Positions 40,101-51,302 of a stretch of 64,000 bases of DNA are shown here, piece after piece (position 1 is the stretch's first letter; each line of letters begins with the position of its first letter). The notes beneath the pieces are model-generated. The model saw only the letters and a list, made by a program, of their open reading frames with translations, had not been told where the DNA came from and made no database searches. The translations under genes were made by a program, and so were the position numbers. Source of the stretch: Liberibacter crescens BT-1 (GTDB lineage Bacteria; Pseudomonadota; Alphaproteobacteria; Rhizobiales; Rhizobiaceae); NCBI RefSeq assembly GCF_000325745.1, contig NC_019907.1, positions 888,001 to 952,000 of the forward strand, in the 5' to 3' direction.

Positions 40101-41268
40101 CAGCAATTGTAGGAATATCGCCAGGCCTCATTACACGATAAACATCAAATAATGCTTCTTGATGACTTTCATTTTTATCTACAGCTAAAGTATTGCGGAT
40201 GTAAGGACTAACATTAACATAATCAACATACAAAACTGGAATTTCAGTAAAACCTGCTTCTTTTATAATTTCTAAATTTTTCTCATTGATTTCATCACCT
40301 GCTTCAAGATAAATCTCTCCTGTCTTAAAGTTTACAATATCCTCTGCAATATAAGAACCATATAAGTCACTATCAGTGGCTTTAAGAAATTTTACACCTT
40401 TATCTTTAATCTGATTCAAAAACCTCGCAGTTAATTTTTTTCCAGCTTCTGCTACAACTTCACCTGTATCTGCATCAACCAAATCTGAAAAAGCCTTAGA
40501 ACCAAACAATAAATTGGGCTCAAAAGGAACACGCCAATCATTACCATCTCTAGAATATATAAGCTTAGAATAAAAAGTTGAAAGAATCTCTTCAGCATCC
40601 ATGCCTAAACACATCAAAAATGATGTAACATGAATCTTACGACGACGATCTATTCGAACACAGATTATATCTTTAGAATCAAACTCAATATCAAGCCAAG
40701 ATCCACGAGCAGGAATAATACGACAAGCAAACAACAGCTTTCCTGAAGGACTTGACTTACCCTTGTCATGATCAAAGAAAACCCCAGGAGAACGATGCAT
40801 CTGGGATACAATTACACGCTGTGTTCCGTTAATTATAAAGGTACCATTTTCCGTCATAAGCGGCATGTCACCCATATAAACACTTTGTTCCTTTATGTCC
40901 TTAATAGACTTTGCTCCAGTATCCTCATCTATATCAAACACTATAAGGCGCAAAATTACTTTAAGAGGAGCTGAATAAGTCAAATCACGTTGACGACATT
41001 CATCAACATCAAATTTTGGAGGATCAAACTCGTAAGAAACGAATTCGAGCATCGCAACACCTGAAAAATCCACAATAGGAAAAACAGACTTAAATACAGA
41101 CTGCAAGCCTTCATTGGGACGCCCATCGGGAGGCTCTTCGATCATAAGAAACTGATTATAAGATGCCTTCTGCACCTCAATAAGATTTGGCATATCGACA
41201 ACTTCAGGAATTTTCCCAAAAAACTTACGTATGCGCTTACGACCACTGAAAGAAAAGCTCTGAGCCAT
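37123..41268 (-). CDS. rpoB: RNA polymerase subunit beta
   Basis: The 1381-residue beta subunit, with AAGGAG six bases before the ATG. Conserved blocks include [46 protein letters not shown] and the C-terminal [20 protein letters not shown]. In the rifampicin-pocket region the sequence reads [16 protein letters not shown]: the residues equal to E. coli D516, H526 and S531 are kept, but Gln replaces the usual Pro at the position equal to E. coli 535 (residue 545 here), with Gln and Thr at 523 and 527. The equivalents are from memory. A terminator-like hairpin lies upstream, between rplL and rpoB. Confidence 0.99.
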   Translation of the reverse strand: MAQSFSFSGRKRIRKFFGKIPEVVDMPNLIEVQKASYNQFLMIEEPPDGRPNEGLQSVFKSVFPIVDFSGVAMLEFVSYEFDPPKFDVDECRQRDLTYSAPLKVILRLIVFDIDEDTGAKSIKDIKEQSVYMGDMPLMTENGTFIINGTQRVIVSQMHRSPGVFFDHDKGKSSPSGKLLFACRIIPARGSWLDIEFDSKDIICVRIDRRRKIHVTSFLMCLGMDAEEILSTFYSKLIYSRDGNDWRVPFEPNLLFGSKAFSDLVDADTGEVVAEAGKKLTARFLNQIKDKGVKFLKATDSDLYGSYIAEDIVNFKTGEIYLEAGDEINEKNLEIIKEAGFTEIPVLYVDYVNVSPYIRNTLAVDKNESHQEALFDVYRVMRPGDIPTIAAAEAMFNSLFFDSERYDLSAVGRVKMNMRLNLDVPDTLRTIRKEDIIAIIKLLVDLRGGKGEIDDIDNLGNRRVRSVGELMENQYRVGLLRMERAIKERISSIEIDTVMPQDIINAKPVASVVREFFGSSQLSQFMDQVNPLSQITHTRRLSALGQGGLTRERAGFEVRDVHPTQYGRICPIETPEGPNIGLINSLATFARVNKYGFIESPYRKIENRKVTDNVVYLSATEEEKYYIAQANAPLEEDGFFSEEFVVCRHSGEVMLVPRDNIDLMDVSPKQLVSVAAALIPFLENDDSNRALMGSNMQRQAVPLLQAEAPFVGTGMESVVARDSGAAIVAKRAGIVDQVDATRIVIRATEDVDPSTSGVDIYRLMKFQRSNQNTCINQRPLVNVGDEVTRGDIIADGPSTDLGDLALGRNVVVAFMPWNGYNYEDSILLSERMVSDDVFTSIHMEEFEVMARDTKLGPEEITRDIPNVSEEALGSLDESGVVYIGAEVKPGDILIGKITPKGESPMTPEEKLLRAIFGEKASDVRDTSMRMPPGAYGTVIEVRVFNRHGVEKGERSIAIEREQIERLAKDRDDEQAILDRNVYGRLMGMLSGQIAITGPRDFKKGSKLSNTLVLQYPRSQWWMFAVKDEKVQEKIEALQAQYNKSKSHLERRFMDKVEKLQWGDEMPPGVMKIVKVFVAVKRKIQPGDKVAGRHGNKGVVSCIVPCEDMPFLEDGTPVDIVLNPLGVPSRMNVGQILETHLGWACVGIGKQISQLIEAYRAYQNIDPLRKFLENVIGNGPNRDSIVDFDDASILCLSNQWKSGISIATPVFDGASEKDINAMLQMAGLNESGQSILYDGRTGEQFDRPVTVGYIYMLKLNHLVDDKIHARSIGPYSLVTQQPLGGKAQFGGQRVGEMEVWALEAYGAAYTLQEMLTVKSDDVAGRTKVYEAIVRGDDTFEAGIPESFNVLVKEMHALGLSVDLENSNIDNNTKKDEVSDLTKF

Positions 41269-41447
41269 CGTCGCTCCTTACTAACTTTTTATCATGCTTA
41301 AATTAAATAGAAAGCTTCAGTTAATATTTTTATGAAAGAGATAATCAATCAATATGCTTTTGAAACAGTTAAAAAACAAAAACAAAATACATCTCTACCT
41401 AAACAAACAATAACCAAACATTAGCTTATATATTTAGAAAATATTCT

Positions 41448-41480
41448 AAAAAAAGATAAGAGATCATCAATACTCTATCT
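41448..41480 (-). terminator. Terminator or attenuator between rplL and rpoB
   Basis: On the minus strand an 8-bp stem with one bulged base and a 10-nt loop is followed by seven T. It lies 20 bases after the rplL stop and 180 before rpoB. In E. coli an attenuator at this same place lowers rpoBC expression relative to the ribosomal proteins; the same role is inferred here. Confidence 0.7.
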
Positions 41481-41500
41481 TCTCTAAAACATAAAGAAAA

Positions 41501-41875
41501 TTATCGCACTTCTACTTTTGCACCAGCAGATTTAAGCTTTTCTTCAATATCTTTAGCTTCACCCTTAGAAACGGCTTCTTTAATAGGCTTTGGAAAACCT
41601 TCAACAAGATCCTTTGCTTCCTTAAGACCAAGACCCGTAATAGAACGAACTTCTTTAATAACATTTATCTTGCTCTGCTGATCAAAACCCACGAGAATAA
41701 CATCAAACTCTGTTTTCTCAACTTCAGCTACAGAAGAAACACCACCGACTGACGCAACAGAAACTGGAGCTGCTGCTGAGACTCCCCAATGCTCTTCGAG
41801 CCTCTTTGAAAGCTCTGAAGCCTGAAGCAGGGTAAGAGAAGATAGCTGCTCAACAATTGATTCTATATCAGGCAT
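41501..41875 (-). CDS. rplL: 50S ribosomal protein L7/L12
   Basis: The 124-residue stalk protein that recruits translation GTPases. The N-terminal dimer domain ([22 protein letters not shown]), an Ala/Val-rich hinge (about 33-50), and the C-terminal domain with [20 protein letters not shown] and [11 protein letters not shown] are all present. AAGGA precedes the ATG by eight bases. It follows rplJ by 54 bases and is usually made in excess over L10. Confidence 0.98.
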   Translation of the reverse strand: MPDIESIVEQLSSLTLLQASELSKRLEEHWGVSAAAPVSVASVGGVSSVAEVEKTEFDVILVGFDQQSKINVIKEVRSITGLGLKEAKDLVEGFPKPIKEAVSKGEAKDIEEKLKSAGAKVEVR

Positions 41876-41929
41876 ATTATAGTTCCTTCACTTTTAAAGT
41901 CTAATTTTTAATAATCAACAAATTTACTA

Positions 41930-42442
41930 CTATTCAGATTTATTAGCATAAGCAGAAATTACACGCACAACTTGACTTGACGGCGCTTTAATAATTCTTA
42001 CAAGTTTGGTTGCATTCATCTGAATAGCACTCAATATCTTAGCACGAAGCTCATCAAGACTTGGCAACATAGCCATTTCTTCAATAGAGGTCGCATCAAG
42101 AACATTTTCACCTATAGAACCGCCAAGAACAACAAACTTTTCATTATCCTTTGCGAATCTAACAGCAACTTTAGGAGCAGCGACTGGATCACTACTATAT
42201 ATTATCAATGACTGCCCCTTAAAAAGACCCGAAATCCCTTTAGCAGAAGTATCACTAATAGCAATTTTAACTAAACGATTCTTTGAGACCTTAACACAAC
42301 CACCAGCCATTCGCATCTTAGCCCTAAGATCTTTAATTTGTGCAACATTAATACCTTTATAATGAGCAACAACAACTGAACCATAAGCATTAAAAATCTT
42401 ACTAAGCTCCATAACTTCTTTTTGTTTCTCTTGTCTTTTCAA
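41930..42442 (-). CDS. rplJ: 50S ribosomal protein L10
   Basis: The base of the L7/L12 stalk. The start codon is TTG at 42442, chosen because GGAG lies seven bases before it and the N-terminus MKRQEKQKEVMELSKIF then aligns with the rhizobial form. The next ATG ten codons on would remove that conserved part. The RNA-binding core shows VAHYKGI and KVSKNRLVKIAI. Length 170 is normal. The 130-base leader upstream probably carries the L10-L12 autoregulatory site. Confidence 0.97.
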   Translation of the reverse strand: MKRQEKQKEVMELSKIFNAYGSVVVAHYKGINVAQIKDLRAKMRMAGGCVKVSKNRLVKIAISDTSAKGISGLFKGQSLIIYSSDPVAAPKVAVRFAKDNEKFVVLGGSIGENVLDATSIEEMAMLPSLDELRAKILSAIQMNATKLVRIIKAPSSQVVRVISAYANKSE

Positions 42443-42572
42443 TTTTTATCTCCAGCCGATGCTTCTACAAACCCAACAACACAAAACCTAAGATCACAAT
42501 AAACATGGCAAAAAAACACAATAACAACCATTAAGTTTATTTAAACGACAAACACAGAGGACCTATTTAACT
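42443..42572 (-). promoter_or_regulatory. rplJ leader, probable L10 autoregulatory region
   Basis: The gap between rplA and rplJ is 130 bases, long compared with the other junctions in this operon. In other bacteria the L10(L12) complex binds here to repress its own translation. I see no strong simple stem, so the call rests on position only. Confidence 0.35.
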
Positions 42573-43268
42573 TTAAACATTAACACTTGAAAGCTCAACC
42601 CTTACACCAACTCCCATAGTTGAAGATAAAGAAATACCCTTTACATAATTACCTTTTGCTGCAACAGGCTTCGCCTTCAGCACAGCATCGAAAAAAGCCA
42701 AAATATTCTCTTCTATCTGCTTAGCCCCAAAAGACGCTTTTGCAATTCCAGCATGCACAATCCCAGCCTTCTCAACACGAAACTCAACAGCACCACTCTT
42801 CGCTGCCTTTACAGCAGAAGCAACATCAACAGTAACTGTCCCTACTCTTGGATTAGGCATTATACCTCGAGGACCCAATATTTTACCTAAACGACCAACC
42901 AGAGGCATCATATCTGGAGAAGCAATACAACGATCAAAATCTATTTTACCTCTATTAATATCCTCAAAAAGATCCTCTGCACCAACAATATCAGCCCCAG
43001 CAACCCTTGCTTCATCAGCCTTCATATCACGAGCAAACACAGCCACCCGAACATTAACACCCGTACCATTTGGCATATGAGCAACACCTCGAACAATTTG
43101 ATTAGCATGACGAGGATCAACTCCGAGATTTACAGCTATTTCAATAGTTTCGTCAAACTTAGCTACAGCACGCTCCTTAACCATAGATACGGCTTCACTT
43201 AAAGCATAAAGCTTTAATCTATCAACACCCTGACTTATTTTTTGAATCCGCTTTGATACTCTAGACAT
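42573..43268 (-). CDS. rplA: 50S ribosomal protein L1
   Basis: A 231-residue L1 protein of the ribosome exit-site stalk. Signatures include [20 protein letters not shown] near residue 38, [20 protein letters not shown] near residue 122 and the C-terminal [15 protein letters not shown]. Its ATG is three bases after the rplK stop and AGGTT precedes it, so translation is coupled. In many bacteria L1 also represses the L11-L1 message. Confidence 0.98.
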   Translation of the reverse strand: MSRVSKRIQKISQGVDRLKLYALSEAVSMVKERAVAKFDETIEIAVNLGVDPRHANQIVRGVAHMPNGTGVNVRVAVFARDMKADEARVAGADIVGAEDLFEDINRGKIDFDRCIASPDMMPLVGRLGKILGPRGIMPNPRVGTVTVDVASAVKAAKSGAVEFRVEKAGIVHAGIAKASFGAKQIEENILAFFDAVLKAKPVAAKGNYVKGISLSSTMGVGVRVELSSVNV

Positions 43269-43271
43269 AGC

Positions 43272-43700
43272 TTAACCTGTGACCTCCAACCCCATCGACA
43301 GAGCAGAGCCTTCTATCATTCTCATTGCCCCCTCAATATTAACTGAATCCATATCTTTCATTTTAAGCTCAGCAATTTTTTTAATTTTATCTCTAGAAAT
43401 AGAACCAACTATTGATTTCCCTGGAGTTTTAGAACCTGATTTAATATTAGCCTCTAACTTAATAAAATAACTCACTGGCGGTTGCTTCATTGTAAAAGTA
43501 AAAGACTTATCCTGATAATAAGTAATAATTGTAGGAATAGGAATACCCTTTTCCATACCCTGTGTTGCAGCATTAAATGCCTTGCAAAATTCCATAATAT
43601 TAATACCACGCTGACCAAGCGCAGGACCAATTGGTGGCGAAGGCTTCGCTGAACCCGAATCAACCTGAAGCTTAATCTGACCGGCAACCTTCTTAGCCAT
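43272..43700 (-). CDS. rplK: 50S ribosomal protein L11
   Basis: A 142-residue protein of the GTPase-associated centre. It shows [20 protein letters not shown] at the N-terminus, with the proline pair that marks the thiostrepton-binding region, and [20 protein letters not shown] in the RNA-binding C-terminal domain. First of the rplK-rplA pair, 83 bases after nusG. Confidence 0.98.
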   Translation of the reverse strand: MAKKVAGQIKLQVDSGSAKPSPPIGPALGQRGINIMEFCKAFNAATQGMEKGIPIPTIITYYQDKSFTFTMKQPPVSYFIKLEANIKSGSKTPGKSIVGSISRDKIKKIAELKMKDMDSVNIEGAMRMIEGSALSMGLEVTG

Positions 43701-43783
43701 TATTTTACGCCTCTCTTAAACAAACCTAAAAAACACAAATCAATTCAAAATTTTATAACAAAAAAACAAAAATGTTCATAACA

Positions 43784-44317
43784 TTAAACTATCTTTTCAA
43801 CTTGATTATACTCTAGCTCAACCGGAGTTGCACGACCAAAAATTGAAACCTCCACCTTAAGGCGAGATCTTTCTTCATCAACATCCTTAACAACACCATT
43901 AAAAGAAGCAAAAGGACCATCACAAACACAGACGCGCTCACCAGTCTCAAAAACAACAGAAGACTTTGGCCGCTGAACAGCATCTTCAACCTGACCAATA
44001 ATACGATCTGCCTCTTGATCAGATATTGGCACAGGCTTACTACCAGAACCAAGAAACCCTGTTACCTTCGGCGTATTCTTTATAAGATGATAAACCTCAT
44101 CCGTTAACTCTACTTTAATCAAAAGGTAACCAGGGAAAAACTTGCGCTCAACATCAAACCTCCGCCCTTTACGAACTTCGACAACTTTTTCAGTAGGAAC
44201 TATAATCTTTTCAAAAAAATTACTTAATCCTCTAGTTTTTGATTTTTCTTCTATAGACTGAGCAACTTTTTTCTCAAAATTAGAATACGCATGAACAACA
44301 TACCAACGAGACGCCAT
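43784..44317 (-). CDS. nusG: Transcription elongation and antitermination factor NusG
   Basis: I use the ATG at 44317 (MASRWYVVHAYSNFEKKV), which matches rhizobial NusG and has GGTGA five bases upstream; the longer frame to 44344 adds nine unlikely residues and overlaps secE. The NGN domain (about 1-110) holds the FFPGYLLIKVELTDEVYHL strand-helix, and the C-terminal KOW domain (about 125-177) has ETGERVCVCDGPFASFNG. Length 177. It couples RNA polymerase to ribosomes or Rho. It lies downstream of secE on the same strand. Confidence 0.97.
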   Translation of the reverse strand: MASRWYVVHAYSNFEKKVAQSIEEKSKTRGLSNFFEKIIVPTEKVVEVRKGRRFDVERKFFPGYLLIKVELTDEVYHLIKNTPKVTGFLGSGSKPVPISDQEADRIIGQVEDAVQRPKSSVVFETGERVCVCDGPFASFNGVVKDVDEERSRLKVEVSIFGRATPVELEYNQVEKIV

Positions 44318-44333
44318 ATTCATCACCAGATAA

Positions 44334-44540
44334 TCAATTACCAATATTCAGAACAAGACGCATAAGCCATCCTATAAGCTGATCAGCCACAAGAAAAAAC
44401 GAGGAAGCAAGAAAGATCATAACAAAAACCACAATAACAGACATAAGGACCTCATTACGTGAGGGCCATACAACCTTTTTTACTTCAGACTTAACCTGCT
44501 TTAAAAAAACTAACAGATTCGTTTTGTATATCATATACAT
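44334..44540 (-). CDS. secE: Preprotein translocase subunit SecE
   Basis: The 68-residue single-helix SecE of the SecYEG channel. The conserved amphipathic part VKSEVKKVVWPSRNEVL is followed by one membrane helix and the end ADQLIGWLMRLVLNIG, as in rhizobial SecE. The start is either the ATG at 44540 or that two codons later; neither has a clear ribosome site. It lies between tRNA-Trp and nusG, the usual order. Confidence 0.93.
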   Translation of the reverse strand: MYMIYKTNLLVFLKQVKSEVKKVVWPSRNEVLMSVIVVFVMIFLASSFFLVADQLIGWLMRLVLNIGN

Positions 44541-44671
44541 TCACACTATACCATCTTTAGCACATAACTATTAAGACATCAATTAATTAAATATACTATT
44601 TTCATCCTACAAAAAGTAAATCCAATATTAAAAACTTCTTACTTTCTACACCATAATCCTACAAAATAAAA

Positions 44672-44747
<76 letters not shown>

Positions 44748-44776
44748 TTCAATCAATATAAAATCATTCAAAAACG

Positions 44777-45544
44777 CTATATTTTATAAACTCTTCTAAA
44801 ATGATTAATCCTTCTCCTTAAGGATTCCTGCCACTTATAAAGTGTTTTCATAGAAAAAAAACGCTTTAAAGATTCCCTAAAAGCCTCATACATTGAATTA
44901 TACTTATACTGATAATTACTACAACCATAACCAATATGTCTTACATCTGCATTTTTAATCCAGGCCATAACTTTTCCCATATCCTTATAATAAAGACTTA
45001 TAGATACCTCATCAAAAAAAGCAGAATACCCCCCTGAAAGCTGTAAATAATCAGAAATCCTTTTTAAAGAAGGATTAAACGTAAAACTATACCAAACATG
45101 ATGAGCTGTAGCAGGAATTTTTTTATACGGCACAGGAGAAACAGTATCTGGCAAACAACGTATACAAGAAGGCATATCGCTCTCTGTTCGCATTTGAACC
45201 AATAATATTTCTGGATTCATCTTCAGGATATTAACCGCAGAATGAATTAATCCAGAACCACAAAAAAGCCAATCGTCCTCCATATGCAGAATATACGGGA
45301 TCTTCACTTGTGAATAAGCGATATCAATAGAACGGAGTTGACCAAAATTAGAACCATTCAATAAAACCCTAATTCCTTGATTGGGAAACATTTCTAAGAT
45401 CTCAAGAACATTCTTATCATCAGAATCCTCGACAATTATAATCTCTGACACAAGATAATCGTTTGTCGAAAAAAAACTCTCAAGTGTTCTATTCAAAAGA
45501 CCAAAACGACGACACGACGTTATAACTACTGTTACATCCAACAT
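44777..45544 (-). CDS. Family 2-like glycosyltransferase
   Basis: The 255-residue frame starts at the ATG at 45544 (MLDVTVVITSCRRFGLLNRT); a TTG three codons earlier was rejected, and no ribosome site is clear for either. The GT-A fold is visible: VTVVITSCRR at the N-terminus, EIIIVEDSDD as the nucleotide-binding acid strand, and LHMEDDWLF as the metal-binding acidic motif near residue 88. The later part is like the nucleotide-diphospho-sugar transferases that add sugars to lipopolysaccharide or cell-surface polymers. It is inserted between tuf and tRNA-Trp, an unusual place, and no other surface-sugar gene is near. Confidence 0.75.
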   Translation of the reverse strand: MLDVTVVITSCRRFGLLNRTLESFFSTNDYLVSEIIIVEDSDDKNVLEILEMFPNQGIRVLLNGSNFGQLRSIDIAYSQVKIPYILHMEDDWLFCGSGLIHSAVNILKMNPEILLVQMRTESDMPSCIRCLPDTVSPVPYKKIPATAHHVWYSFTFNPSLKRISDYLQLSGGYSAFFDEVSISLYYKDMGKVMAWIKNADVRHIGYGCSNYQYKYNSMYEAFRESLKRFFSMKTLYKWQESLRRRINHFRRVYKI

Positions 45545-45599
45545 TAAAAACAAACATCATTAGTACAAATGACTTTTTCAAAGAATACCATAAAAGAAC

Positions 45600-46775
45600 C
45601 TATTCAAGTATTTCTGATATAACACCAGCACCAACAGTCTTTCCACCCTCACGAATAGCAAAACGCTGCTGAAGCTCCATAGCAATAGGAACAATTAACT
45701 CAACATCAAGAGCTAAATTATCCCCCGGCATAACCATCTCTACACCATCAGGAAGCGTTACTACACCAGTAATATCCGCTGTACCCAAATAAAATTGCGG
45801 ACGATAATTCGAAAAAAATGATGTATGACGACCACCTTCCTCTTTCGTCAAAATATAAACCTCAGCTCTAAACTTCTTATACGGATTAACAGTATTCGAC
45901 TTACATAAAACCTGACCACGCTCAATCAAAGAACGGTCAACTCCTCGCAACAAAAGACCAACATTATCTCCAGCTTGTCCCTCAGATAAAATCTTCCGGA
46001 ACATCTCAACTCCTGTACATATCGTCTTAACCGTACCCCTTATACCAACAATCTCTAATTCATCGCCAACCTTCACAACACCACGATTAATACGACCAGT
46101 AGCAACTGTACCACGTCCAGAAATCGAAAAAACATCCTCAACAGGCATCATAAACGGCTTATCTATCAATCGCTTCGGTGTCGGAATATAATCATCAACA
46201 GCAGCCAATAACGAACGAATCGAATCCTCTCCTATCGACTTATCCCGATCCTCAAGAGCTGCAAGCGCAGAACCCCTAATAATAGGAATATCATCCCCAG
46301 GAAATTTGTAATAAGACAACAATTCCCGTATCTCAAGCTCAACAAGATCAATCAACTCAGGATCATCAACCTGATCAACCTTGTTTAAATAAACAACCAT
46401 CGCAGGAACACCTACCTGACGAGCAAGAAGTATATGCTCCTTCGTCTGAGGCATAGGACCATCCGCAGCAGAACAAACAAGTATCGCACCGTCAACTTGA
46501 GCAGCACCAGTAATCATATTCTTAACATAATCCGCATGACCAGGGCAATCAACATGAAAATAGTGACGCTTACTCGTACGATACTCAACATGTGTCGTCG
46601 AAATCGTTATACCTCGAGCCTTCTCTTCAGGTGCGCTATCAATCTGATCATAAGACTTGTATTCGCCATAATACTTCGTAATCGCCGCCGTTAATGTCGT
46701 CTTCCCATGATCAACATGACCTATCGAACAAAGACCAACATTATCCTGATCTCGTATAAACTCTTCCTTTGCCAT
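45600..46775 (-). CDS. tuf: Elongation factor Tu
   Basis: A 391-residue GTPase that delivers aminoacyl-tRNA. The G1 loop GHVDHGKTT, effector region [10 protein letters not shown]3 CPGHADY and G4 NKVD are intact, and the C-terminus [20 protein letters not shown] is standard. The N-terminal [13 protein letters not shown] and some domain II residues are diverged from most rhizobia, and I recall similar divergence in Liberibacter EF-Tu, which is one reason for the taxonomic guess. No second tuf copy lies in this window. Confidence 0.98.
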   Translation of the reverse strand: MAKEEFIRDQDNVGLCSIGHVDHGKTTLTAAITKYYGEYKSYDQIDSAPEEKARGITISTTHVEYRTSKRHYFHVDCPGHADYVKNMITGAAQVDGAILVCSAADGPMPQTKEHILLARQVGVPAMVVYLNKVDQVDDPELIDLVELEIRELLSYYKFPGDDIPIIRGSALAALEDRDKSIGEDSIRSLLAAVDDYIPTPKRLIDKPFMMPVEDVFSISGRGTVATGRINRGVVKVGDELEIVGIRGTVKTICTGVEMFRKILSEGQAGDNVGLLLRGVDRSLIERGQVLCKSNTVNPYKKFRAEVYILTKEEGGRHTSFFSNYRPQFYLGTADITGVVTLPDGVEMVMPGDNLALDVELIVPIAMELQQRFAIREGGKTVGAGVISEILE

Positions 46776-46950
46776 TTTATTACCTATTATTACTATTTTT
46801 ATATTTTACGTTAGCATATATTTAAAAAAATTCTTAAGGCTTTATCTACGACAACGCAAGCATTAAATTCTATCTTTTAAAATTAATAACCAACAAAAAC
46901 AACCATTTCTAATAATAAAAATTGTTTTTATAAAAAAGCACAAAAATTAG

Positions 46951-47027
46951 TGGTAGCGAAGGAGGGACTTGAACCCCCGACACAAGGATTATGATTCCTC
47001 TGCTCTAACCAACTGAGCTACTCCGCC
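46951..47027 (-). tRNA. tRNA-Met, elongator type (anticodon CAT)
   Basis: On the minus strand a 77-base cloverleaf: acceptor stem GGCGGAG with CTTCGCT (two G-U pairs), anticodon stem GAGGA/TCCTT and loop ATCATAA with anticodon CAT, and an encoded CCA. The D-arm and acceptor pairing at position 1-72 fit the elongator, not the initiator form. It lies 176 bases upstream of tuf. Confidence 0.95.
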
Positions 47028-47190
47028 ACTAAAATCAAAAAAACTCTTAAAAAATAATTCTATTAACTATCCCTGACATTATACATCTGTCAACCACAAT
47101 GATGAACCAAAGATACTACAAATGCTATCTAATAATTTTCTAACTACATCCAAAACTATCATAATACTTAAAATGTCACCATATACAATA

Positions 47191-48390
47191 TTAGGCAGCA
47201 CAAGAACGCTTCAACAACATCTGCAAAGCCTTGGCTGTTTCTTCTAAAAATTGTGATCGTACGATAAAACCACCGCCCAAAATCTGAGCACCCTGATTAG
47301 GAGATGAATAAAAAACACAAGCTTGACCTGGAGAAATTCCTTCTTGACTATCATTAAAATCGACATAAACTTCTGCGTCATTACTGGTTATAGAAGCAGA
47401 GATAAGTTCTTCTTGAGTTGAACGAAGTTTTACAAAACATCTATATCCATTGGATGTTATATTCATGAAATCACCGTCACCTAACCAATTTACTTCTCGC
47501 AAATAAACTCTCTTTATTTTTAAAGCTTCTTTTGGGCCAACAATGACTTGCGCAACACGAGCATCAAGATAAACAACAAAAAGAGGCTCCCCTGTTGCCA
47601 CACCAAGACCACGCCGCTGCCCTATCGTATAATTCATAATTCCCTGATGACGACCCAACACTCTACCATCCAAATGAACAATATCACCTTCCGTAATCGC
47701 ATCTGGCCTTAACTTAGCTACTATATCAGAATACCTTCCTGTCTGTACAAAACAAATATCCTGACTATCTAATTTTTCAGCTACCTCCAGATTCATTTCT
47801 CTGGCCAAACAACGAATATCCTCTTTTCTCATTTCACCAAGAGGAAATCGCAAATAATCAACCTGTTCTTGTGTCGTCGCAAATAAAAAATAACTTTGAT
47901 CACGCTCAAGATCCACCGAACGACATAATATACGCCTACGTTTTCCTTCTGCCCCAATAGAAGAATATGAATTTATATAATGACCCGTTGCCAAAGCATC
48001 TGCTCCCAACTGACGCGCCACAGAAATAAGATCCACAAATTTTACAGTTTGATTACAAGAGACACAAGGAATAGGAGTATCACCAGAAAGGTAGCTTTCA
48101 GCAAAAGGAGTTATAACCTCATCATGAAAGCGCTGCTCATAATCAAGAACATAATGAGGTATCCCAATAACATGACATACCTGACGAGCATCATTTATAT
48201 CTTGACCTGCACAACAGGAACCTTTCTTTTTAAAGGCTTTTCTATCATTATATAACTGCAATGTAACACCGATAACATCATATCCTTTACGTTTAAGCAA
48301 ACCAGCAGCTACAGAAGAATCAACACCTCCTGACATAGCAACAACAACACGGGTATCTTCTGGCTTCTTATCAAAATCCAAGCTATTCAT
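47191..48390 (-). CDS. mnmA: tRNA-specific 2-thiouridylase
   Basis: A 399-residue enzyme that thiolates U34 of tRNA-Lys, tRNA-Glu and tRNA-Gln. The PP-loop [17 protein letters not shown] sits at about 16-32, the first catalytic Cys is in [11 protein letters not shown] near residue 110 and the second is in [15 protein letters not shown] near residue 210. Length is slightly longer than E. coli MnmA, as in rhizobia. A separate transcriptional unit downstream of serA. Confidence 0.97.
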   Translation of the reverse strand: MNSLDFDKKPEDTRVVVAMSGGVDSSVAAGLLKRKGYDVIGVTLQLYNDRKAFKKKGSCCAGQDINDARQVCHVIGIPHYVLDYEQRFHDEVITPFAESYLSGDTPIPCVSCNQTVKFVDLISVARQLGADALATGHYINSYSSIGAEGKRRRILCRSVDLERDQSYFLFATTQEQVDYLRFPLGEMRKEDIRCLAREMNLEVAEKLDSQDICFVQTGRYSDIVAKLRPDAITEGDIVHLDGRVLGRHQGIMNYTIGQRRGLGVATGEPLFVVYLDARVAQVIVGPKEALKIKRVYLREVNWLGDGDFMNITSNGYRCFVKLRSTQEELISASITSNDAEVYVDFNDSQEGISPGQACVFYSSPNQGAQILGGGFIVRSQFLEETAKALQMLLKRSCAA

Positions 48391-48498
48391 ACATCAAACC
48401 CTACACAAAGAAACAATATTCCCCATTACAGAATGATACTACCGAATACGATTTATCCCAATCATTCTCTTTAAACGAAGAGACTCAAGCTTTAAAAA

Positions 48499-50094
48499 TT
48501 AATCAACATTAAATCTAAACCGTTTAGCAAACAAAATTGAAGGATGAGATATTAGCTTAACCAGAACATTATCAGAAACAGGATCATCCACATAAAGCAA
48601 TGCTAGGGCATTACCAGTTTCTTTTTCACGACCCAATTGAAAATTCGCAATATTTACACCAAAATCTCCTAATACATTCCCTATATATCCAATAGTACCC
48701 GGAACATCTGTATTAACAATGTAAACCATATGGCGCCCTATATCAGCTTCAAGATGTATATTCTGAATTTTAATAAGTTTGGGCTTAGAATTTGCAAAAA
48801 TTGTTCCTGCAACGGAATAGGTAGACTTTTCTCCTCTTACAATCAATGCAATATACCCATCCCAAATACCGCTTTTACCACGTTTTATCTCTGAAAAAAC
48901 GATTCCTTTTTCCTTGATTATCAAAGGAGCAGAAACCATATTGACTTCTTCCATCCATACGCGTGTTAACCCTGCCAAAGCAGCGCTACTCAATGCTTTG
49001 GTATTCATATTAACAGTAGAGCCATCATATATAATTTCAATTTTTTTAATTGGCTCTTCTATCAATTGCCCAACAAAAGACCCAAGATAATCAGCAAGTC
49101 GAATAAATGGCTTTATTAAATGAGCTTCTTCAGGAGTAATAGAGGCCATATTAATAGCATTCGAAATCACTCCCTGCGTCAAATATGCAGACATCTGATG
49201 CGCTAACTGAAGCGCAACTTTTTCTTGTGCTTCCACGGTTGAAGCACCAAGATGCGGTGTACAAACAACATTTTTCAAACCAAACAAAGGACTTTCCAAA
49301 GCTGGTTCCACTTCAAAAACATCAAATCCTGCACCAGCAACATGACCAGATTGTATTGCTGCTGCCAATGCACTCTCGTCCACCAATCCACCACGTGCAC
49401 AATTAATAATACGAACTCCTGGTTTAGCCATTGATAAAGTATCCGCATTCAAAATATTGCGGGTCTTATCGGTAAGAGGAACATGCAAAGTGATAAAATC
49501 GGATTGAGCCAAAAGCTCTTTAAGCTCTTCTTTTCTAATCCCCATTTCTGCAGCTCGCTCCTTAGAAAGAAAAGGATCAAAAGCGATAACTTTCATTTTA
49601 AGACCAAGAGCACGAGAACAAACAATTGATCCAACATTACCTACACCTATAACCCCCAATGTCTTACCAAAAATCTCTGAACCCATAAATTTAGATTTTT
49701 CCCACTTACCCTGTTTAGTAGAAAAATCAGCATCAGGTATTTGACGGGCAACCGCAAACATCAAAGCAAGAGTATGTTCAGCAGTTGTAATGGCATTCCC
49801 AAAAGGCGTATTCATAACAATAACACCACGACGTGACGCAGATGCAATATCAATATTATCAGTACCAATTCCTGCTCTACCAACAATTTTAAGTTTATTT
49901 GCAACAGAAAATAACTTATCTGTTACCTTTGTAACAGAACGAACAGCAAGACCATCATAATTGCCAATAATCTCAGCAAGCTTGACTTTATCCTTACCTA
50001 CTTCTGGCTGAAAATCCACTTCAATACCATAATCACGAAACACCTGCACAGATGCCAAAGACAATTGATCAGACACAAGAACACGAACTACCAT
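48499..50094 (-). CDS. serA: D-3-phosphoglycerate dehydrogenase
   Basis: The first step of serine synthesis, oxidising 3-phosphoglycerate. The 531-residue form has the substrate and NAD domains with GKTLGVIGVGNVGSIV, a catalytic Arg-Glu-His set (the His in CTPHLGASTVEAQE), then an allosteric domain (about 320-450) and an ACT domain (about 455-531, DVPGTIGYIGNVLGD) for serine feedback. It follows serC by 26 bases, so the pair is one operon. Confidence 0.97.
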   Translation of the reverse strand: MVVRVLVSDQLSLASVQVFRDYGIEVDFQPEVGKDKVKLAEIIGNYDGLAVRSVTKVTDKLFSVANKLKIVGRAGIGTDNIDIASASRRGVIVMNTPFGNAITTAEHTLALMFAVARQIPDADFSTKQGKWEKSKFMGSEIFGKTLGVIGVGNVGSIVCSRALGLKMKVIAFDPFLSKERAAEMGIRKEELKELLAQSDFITLHVPLTDKTRNILNADTLSMAKPGVRIINCARGGLVDESALAAAIQSGHVAGAGFDVFEVEPALESPLFGLKNVVCTPHLGASTVEAQEKVALQLAHQMSAYLTQGVISNAINMASITPEEAHLIKPFIRLADYLGSFVGQLIEEPIKKIEIIYDGSTVNMNTKALSSAALAGLTRVWMEEVNMVSAPLIIKEKGIVFSEIKRGKSGIWDGYIALIVRGEKSTYSVAGTIFANSKPKLIKIQNIHLEADIGRHMVYIVNTDVPGTIGYIGNVLGDFGVNIANFQLGREKETGNALALLYVDDPVSDNVLVKLISHPSILFAKRFRFNVD

Positions 50095-50120
50095 TGGTGA
50101 CCCCTTAATAAATAATATTT

Positions 50121-51302
50121 TTACGAAAAAGTTTTAAGGAATGAATTTTTCTGCGTAAAAAAAGCCCAAACAAACCAATCACACAATAACAAAAGATCAT
50201 CTCGATTAACCGTTGCTCCTGTCCATACACGAAACCCAGGAGGAGCATCACGATACGAGCCAATATCAAAAGCAACTCTTTCTTTTTCCAAAAGAGAAAC
50301 AACAGACTTGGCAAAAGCAGCCTGGGCAGTAACACCCAAACAAACAATATCAGGATCAACAATCTTCATACAAACAGATGTATTAGAACGTGTCTCCAAA
50401 TCAACAGCAAGATTTTCAATCCAATCATTTTGCAGAATAAAACGATACAAAACATCTGCGTTTTCATCAGAACGCTTTATAAAAGCATCAAGACCGCCTA
50501 TACTTTGACACCACAACAACGCATCAATATAATCCTCAACGCATAACATAGAAGGGGTATTGATTGTTTCTCCTGAGAATAACCCTTCAATTAACTTCCC
50601 TTTCTTGGTCATACGAAAAATCTTGGGCAAAGGCCAAGTCGGCTTATAACTCTCAAGTCTCTCAACAGCACGAGGTGACAAAACAAGAATACCATGCCCC
50701 CCTTCACCACCCAAAACCTTCTGCCAGGAAAAAGTGATAACATCGAGCTTTTCAAAATCAAGAGATTGAGCAAAAACCGCAGAAGTTGCATCACAGATAA
50801 CCAACCCTTTACAATTGCTGGGAATAAAATTGGCATTCGGAATACGCACCCCAGAAGTAGTCCCATTCCAAGGGAAAACAACATCACGATCAAAATCTAT
50901 CTTAGAAAAATCTGGCAACTTACCGTAAGGAGCTTCAAATATCCGAACATCAGGAATTTTTAACTGCTGAACAATATCTGTAACCCAGCCTGACCCAAAA
51001 CTTTCCCATGCCAGAACATCAACACCACGAGCTCCCAATAAAGACCATAGAGCCATTTCAACAGCTCCTGTATCGGAAGCAGGAACAATAGCAATACGAT
51101 AACTATCCGGTATCCTTAAAACATCACGCGTTAGATCTATAGCCCTTTTGAGCTTTGCTTTACCATCAGTAGAACGATGAGAACGACCAACAACAGCACC
51201 TTCTAATGCTGATAACGACCAACCAGGACGTTTTGCACATGGGCCAGAAGAAAAAAAAGGAGAAGTTGTCCTAGAAGTAGGCTTGCTTTTTATATTTAAC
51301 AT
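50121..51302 (-). CDS. serC: Phosphoserine aminotransferase
   Basis: A 393-residue PLP enzyme that makes phosphoserine from 3-phosphohydroxypyruvate. The PLP lysine is in [19 protein letters not shown] near residue 198, and the N-terminus [14 protein letters not shown] fits the rhizobial (MtSerC-like) subgroup. The ATG at 51302 is preceded by a structured leader with the Shine-Dalgarno AAAGGG at its 3' end. Upstream of serA in the operon. Confidence 0.96.
   Translation of the reverse strand: MLNIKSKPTSRTTSPFFSSGPCAKRPGWSLSALEGAVVGRSHRSTDGKAKLKRAIDLTRDVLRIPDSYRIAIVPASDTGAVEMALWSLLGARGVDVLAWESFGSGWVTDIVQQLKIPDVRIFEAPYGKLPDFSKIDFDRDVVFPWNGTTSGVRIPNANFIPSNCKGLVICDATSAVFAQSLDFEKLDVITFSWQKVLGGEGGHGILVLSPRAVERLESYKPTWPLPKIFRMTKKGKLIEGLFSGETINTPSMLCVEDYIDALLWCQSIGGLDAFIKRSDENADVLYRFILQNDWIENLAVDLETRSNTSVCMKIVDPDIVCLGVTAQAAFAKSVVSLLEKERVAFDIGSYRDAPPGFRVWTGATVNRDDLLLLCDWFVWAFFTQKNSFLKTFS

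Noticed and set aside
42443-42572. A riboswitch in the rplA-rplJ gap
   Set aside because: No recognised riboswitch core; the ribosomal protein L10 leader explains the length better.
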